Source: Acetobacteraceae bacterium (GTDB taxonomy: Bacteria > Pseudomonadota > Alphaproteobacteria > Acetobacterales > Acetobacteraceae). From it: 18,786 bases of DNA. The DNA lies in the NCBI GenBank assembly GCA_027340195.1, contig DAHWNE010000019.1:1-18786 (forward strand), given 5' to 3'. This document shows, piece by piece, positions 17,650 through 18,786 of the stretch (positions are counted from its first letter, which is position 1; every line of letters starts with the position of its first letter). Below the pieces are notes generated by a model that was not told where the DNA came from, ran no database searches, and saw only the letters and a program-made list of their open reading frames with translations. The position numbers and the translations under genes were made by a program.

Positions 17650-18450
17650 ATGTCCGAGCCACCGATCCACGACCTCTACGCCATCCGCTACGCCACCCGC
17701 GACGCCCGCCGCGCTGATCATTTCATCGGCGGCGATCCGCATGACGCGCCGATGCCGATGGATTATTTCGTCTGGGTCGCGGTCGGCCCGGAAGGGGCGA
17801 CCGTCATCGATGCCGGCTTCACCGAGCCGGTGGCTAAGAAGCGCGGCCGCACCTTCTTGCGCTGCCCGGTGGAGGCGCTGTCGCTGATCGGCGTCGATCC
17901 CGCCGCGGTGAAGGACGTGGTGCTGACCCATCTGCACTACGATCACGTCGGCAATTTCGACCGCTTCCCCAACGCCACCTTCCATCTGCAGGAACCGGAG
18001 CTGCACTACGCGGTCGGCCGCTACATGCGCTACGCCAAGCTCGCGCATTCCTTCGAGGTCGATGACGTGGTGGGCATCGTGCGGATGAACTACGCGCGGC
18101 GGGTGCGCCTCTATAACGGGCCGCGCACGCTCGCCTCCGGCATCAGCCTGCACCCGGCGCCGGGCCATTCGGCGGGGCTGCAATTCGTCTGCGTGAACAC
18201 CCGGCGCGGCCGGGTGGTGGTGGCCTCCGACGTCACCCATTACTACGAGCATTTCGAGAACGAACGCCTGTTCACCACCGCCTTCCATCTGGGGCAGATG
18301 CTGGAAGGCTACGAGCTGCTGCGCGAGGCCGCCCCCAGTCCCGCCCATATCGTGCCCGGGCACGACCCGGAGGTGATGCGCCGCTACCCAGCGCCCAGCC
18401 CGGCGCTGGAGGGGATCGTGGTGCGGCTGGACGTGCCGCCGCGGGGCTGA
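17650..18450 (+). CDS. Metallo-beta-lactamase-fold hydrolase, N-acyl-homoserine lactonase-like
   Basis: The 266-residue protein has the two-metal MBL motif HLHYDH (residues 94-99), His173 in PGHSAG, Asp194 in ASDVTHYY and His238 in PGHDP, so the active site is complete. The layout, with an N-terminal YFVWVAVGPEGATVIDAGF strand pair, TEPVAKKRGR and the C-terminal PGHDPEVM, resembles lactonases that open N-acyl-homoserine lactones (AiiA/AttM group). Related proteins act on other lactones or thioesters, so quorum quenching is only a possibility. There is no signal peptide, so it should be cytosolic. GGGGGAAG precedes the ATG. It starts 31 bp after adk and may be read through from the ribosomal transcript. 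Confidence 0.85.
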   Translation: MSEPPIHDLYAIRYATRDARRADHFIGGDPHDAPMPMDYFVWVAVGPEGATVIDAGFTEPVAKKRGRTFLRCPVEALSLIGVDPAAVKDVVLTHLHYDHVGNFDRFPNATFHLQEPELHYAVGRYMRYAKLAHSFEVDDVVGIVRMNYARRVRLYNGPRTLASGISLHPAPGHSAGLQFVCVNTRRGRVVVASDVTHYYEHFENERLFTTAFHLGQMLEGYELLREAAPSPAHIVPGHDPEVMRRYPAPSPALEGIVVRLDVPPRG

Positions 18451-18458
18451 CGGTCCGG

Positions 18459-18505
18459 CGGCCATGCGGGATATGCGGGCCGGTTCTGCCGTCCGCGCAT
18501 GGCCG
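18459..18505. repeat. 10-bp perfect inverted repeat with a 27-nt spacer
   Basis: CGGCCATGCG (18459-18468) is the exact inverse complement of CGCATGGCCG (18496-18505). It lies just after the hydrolase stop and about 50 bp before the dioxygenase start. As RNA it could form a stem closing the hydrolase transcript; as DNA it could be an operator for the dioxygenase gene. A competing GCGG/CCGC pairing exists inside it, and there is no T-tract. Confidence 0.45.
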
Positions 18506-18554
18506 GCCCGAGGCCGCCGCGCCTATGCTCGGCTCGGTTGCTGAGGGAAACGCC

Positions 18555-18786
18555 ATGACACTCGCCATCCGCGACCTCACCCCGGGCTTCGTGGGCGAGG
18601 TCTCCGGCATCGATATCACCGCCCCGCTCGATCCGACGCAGGTGGCCGCGCTGGAGGCGGGGATGGACCGCTACGCGGTGCTGGTGTTCCACGACCAGCA
18701 CCTGACCGACGAGCAGCAGATGGCGTTCACCCGCAATTTCGGCGCCATCGAGGATGCCCGCGGCGGCAACATCACCCGCCCCGAGC
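18555..18786 (+). CDS. TauD/TfdA-family Fe(II)/2-oxoglutarate dioxygenase, 3' end outside the window
   Basis: Only the first 77 residues are present. They read ITDLTPGF-like at the start (AIRDLTPGFVGEVSGIDI), then APLDPTQVAALEAGMDRYAVLVFHDQHLTDEQQMAFTRNFGAIE, which is the N-terminal block of taurine and 2,4-D dioxygenase relatives. The iron-binding His-x-Asp and distal His lie further downstream and cannot be checked. Members hydroxylate sulfonates, aryloxyalkanoates and other acids using 2-oxoglutarate; the substrate here is unknown. GAGGGAAA before the ATG at 18555 supports the start. It may form a small catabolic group with whatever lies downstream. Confidence 0.85.
   Translation, partial: MTLAIRDLTPGFVGEVSGIDITAPLDPTQVAALEAGMDRYAVLVFHDQHLTDEQQMAFTRNFGAIEDARGGNITRPE

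Overview
The window is a high-GC chromosomal segment dominated by one long co-directional ribosomal protein cluster, the fused str, S10 and spc operons, running on the + strand from rpsL (3942) to adk (17618). The strong G/C preference at third codon positions, a hopanoid-associated HpnK-type gene, gshB beside the cluster and the direct tuf-rpsJ link all suggest an alphaproteobacterium. Rhodospirillales/Acetobacteraceae is the best guess. That placement is inferred from gene content and protein flavour, not from a search.

Left flank (1-3635). The 3' part of an HpnK/YdjC-type deacetylase gene meets, tail to tail with overlap, a NicC-like FAD monooxygenase gene. A Phd/YefM antitoxin and VapC-type PIN toxin pair follows. 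The toxin gene overlaps the 3' end of the convergent glutathione synthetase gene gshB, which carries a small 12-nt repeat insertion. The 306-bp gap between gshB and rpsL holds a probable strong promoter for the ribosomal cluster and a structured leader.

Core (3942-17618). The order is rpsL, rpsG, tuf, rpsJ, rplC, rplD, rplW, rplB, rpsS, rplV, rpsC, rplP, rpmC, rpsQ, rplN, rplX, rplE, rpsN, rpsH, rplF, rplR, rpsE, rpmD, rplO, secY, adk. Most junctions are 1- or 4-nt overlaps or gaps of about 10 nt, which fits one translationally coupled transcription unit. Its products build both ribosomal subunits, deliver aminoacyl-tRNA (EF-Tu), form the Sec translocon channel (SecY) and balance adenylates (Adk). 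Three departures stand out. fusA is missing between rpsG and tuf. L5 (rplE) has a 69-residue Gly/Ala/Lys-rich N-terminal extension. The usual continuation rpsM-rpsK-rpoA-rplQ after adk is missing. The two widest junctions, tuf-rpsJ and rplE-rpsN, both hold hairpins.

Right flank (17650-18786). A metallo-beta-lactamase-fold hydrolase resembling N-acyl-homoserine lactonases follows adk by 31 bp. After a gap with a 10-bp inverted repeat comes the 5' end of a TauD/TfdA-type dioxygenase gene that runs off the window.

I found no CRISPR array, tRNA, rRNA, insertion sequence or phage gene. Most of the window is conserved housekeeping sequence. The points worth a second look are the operon rearrangements, the L5 extension and the candidate leader RNA structures.
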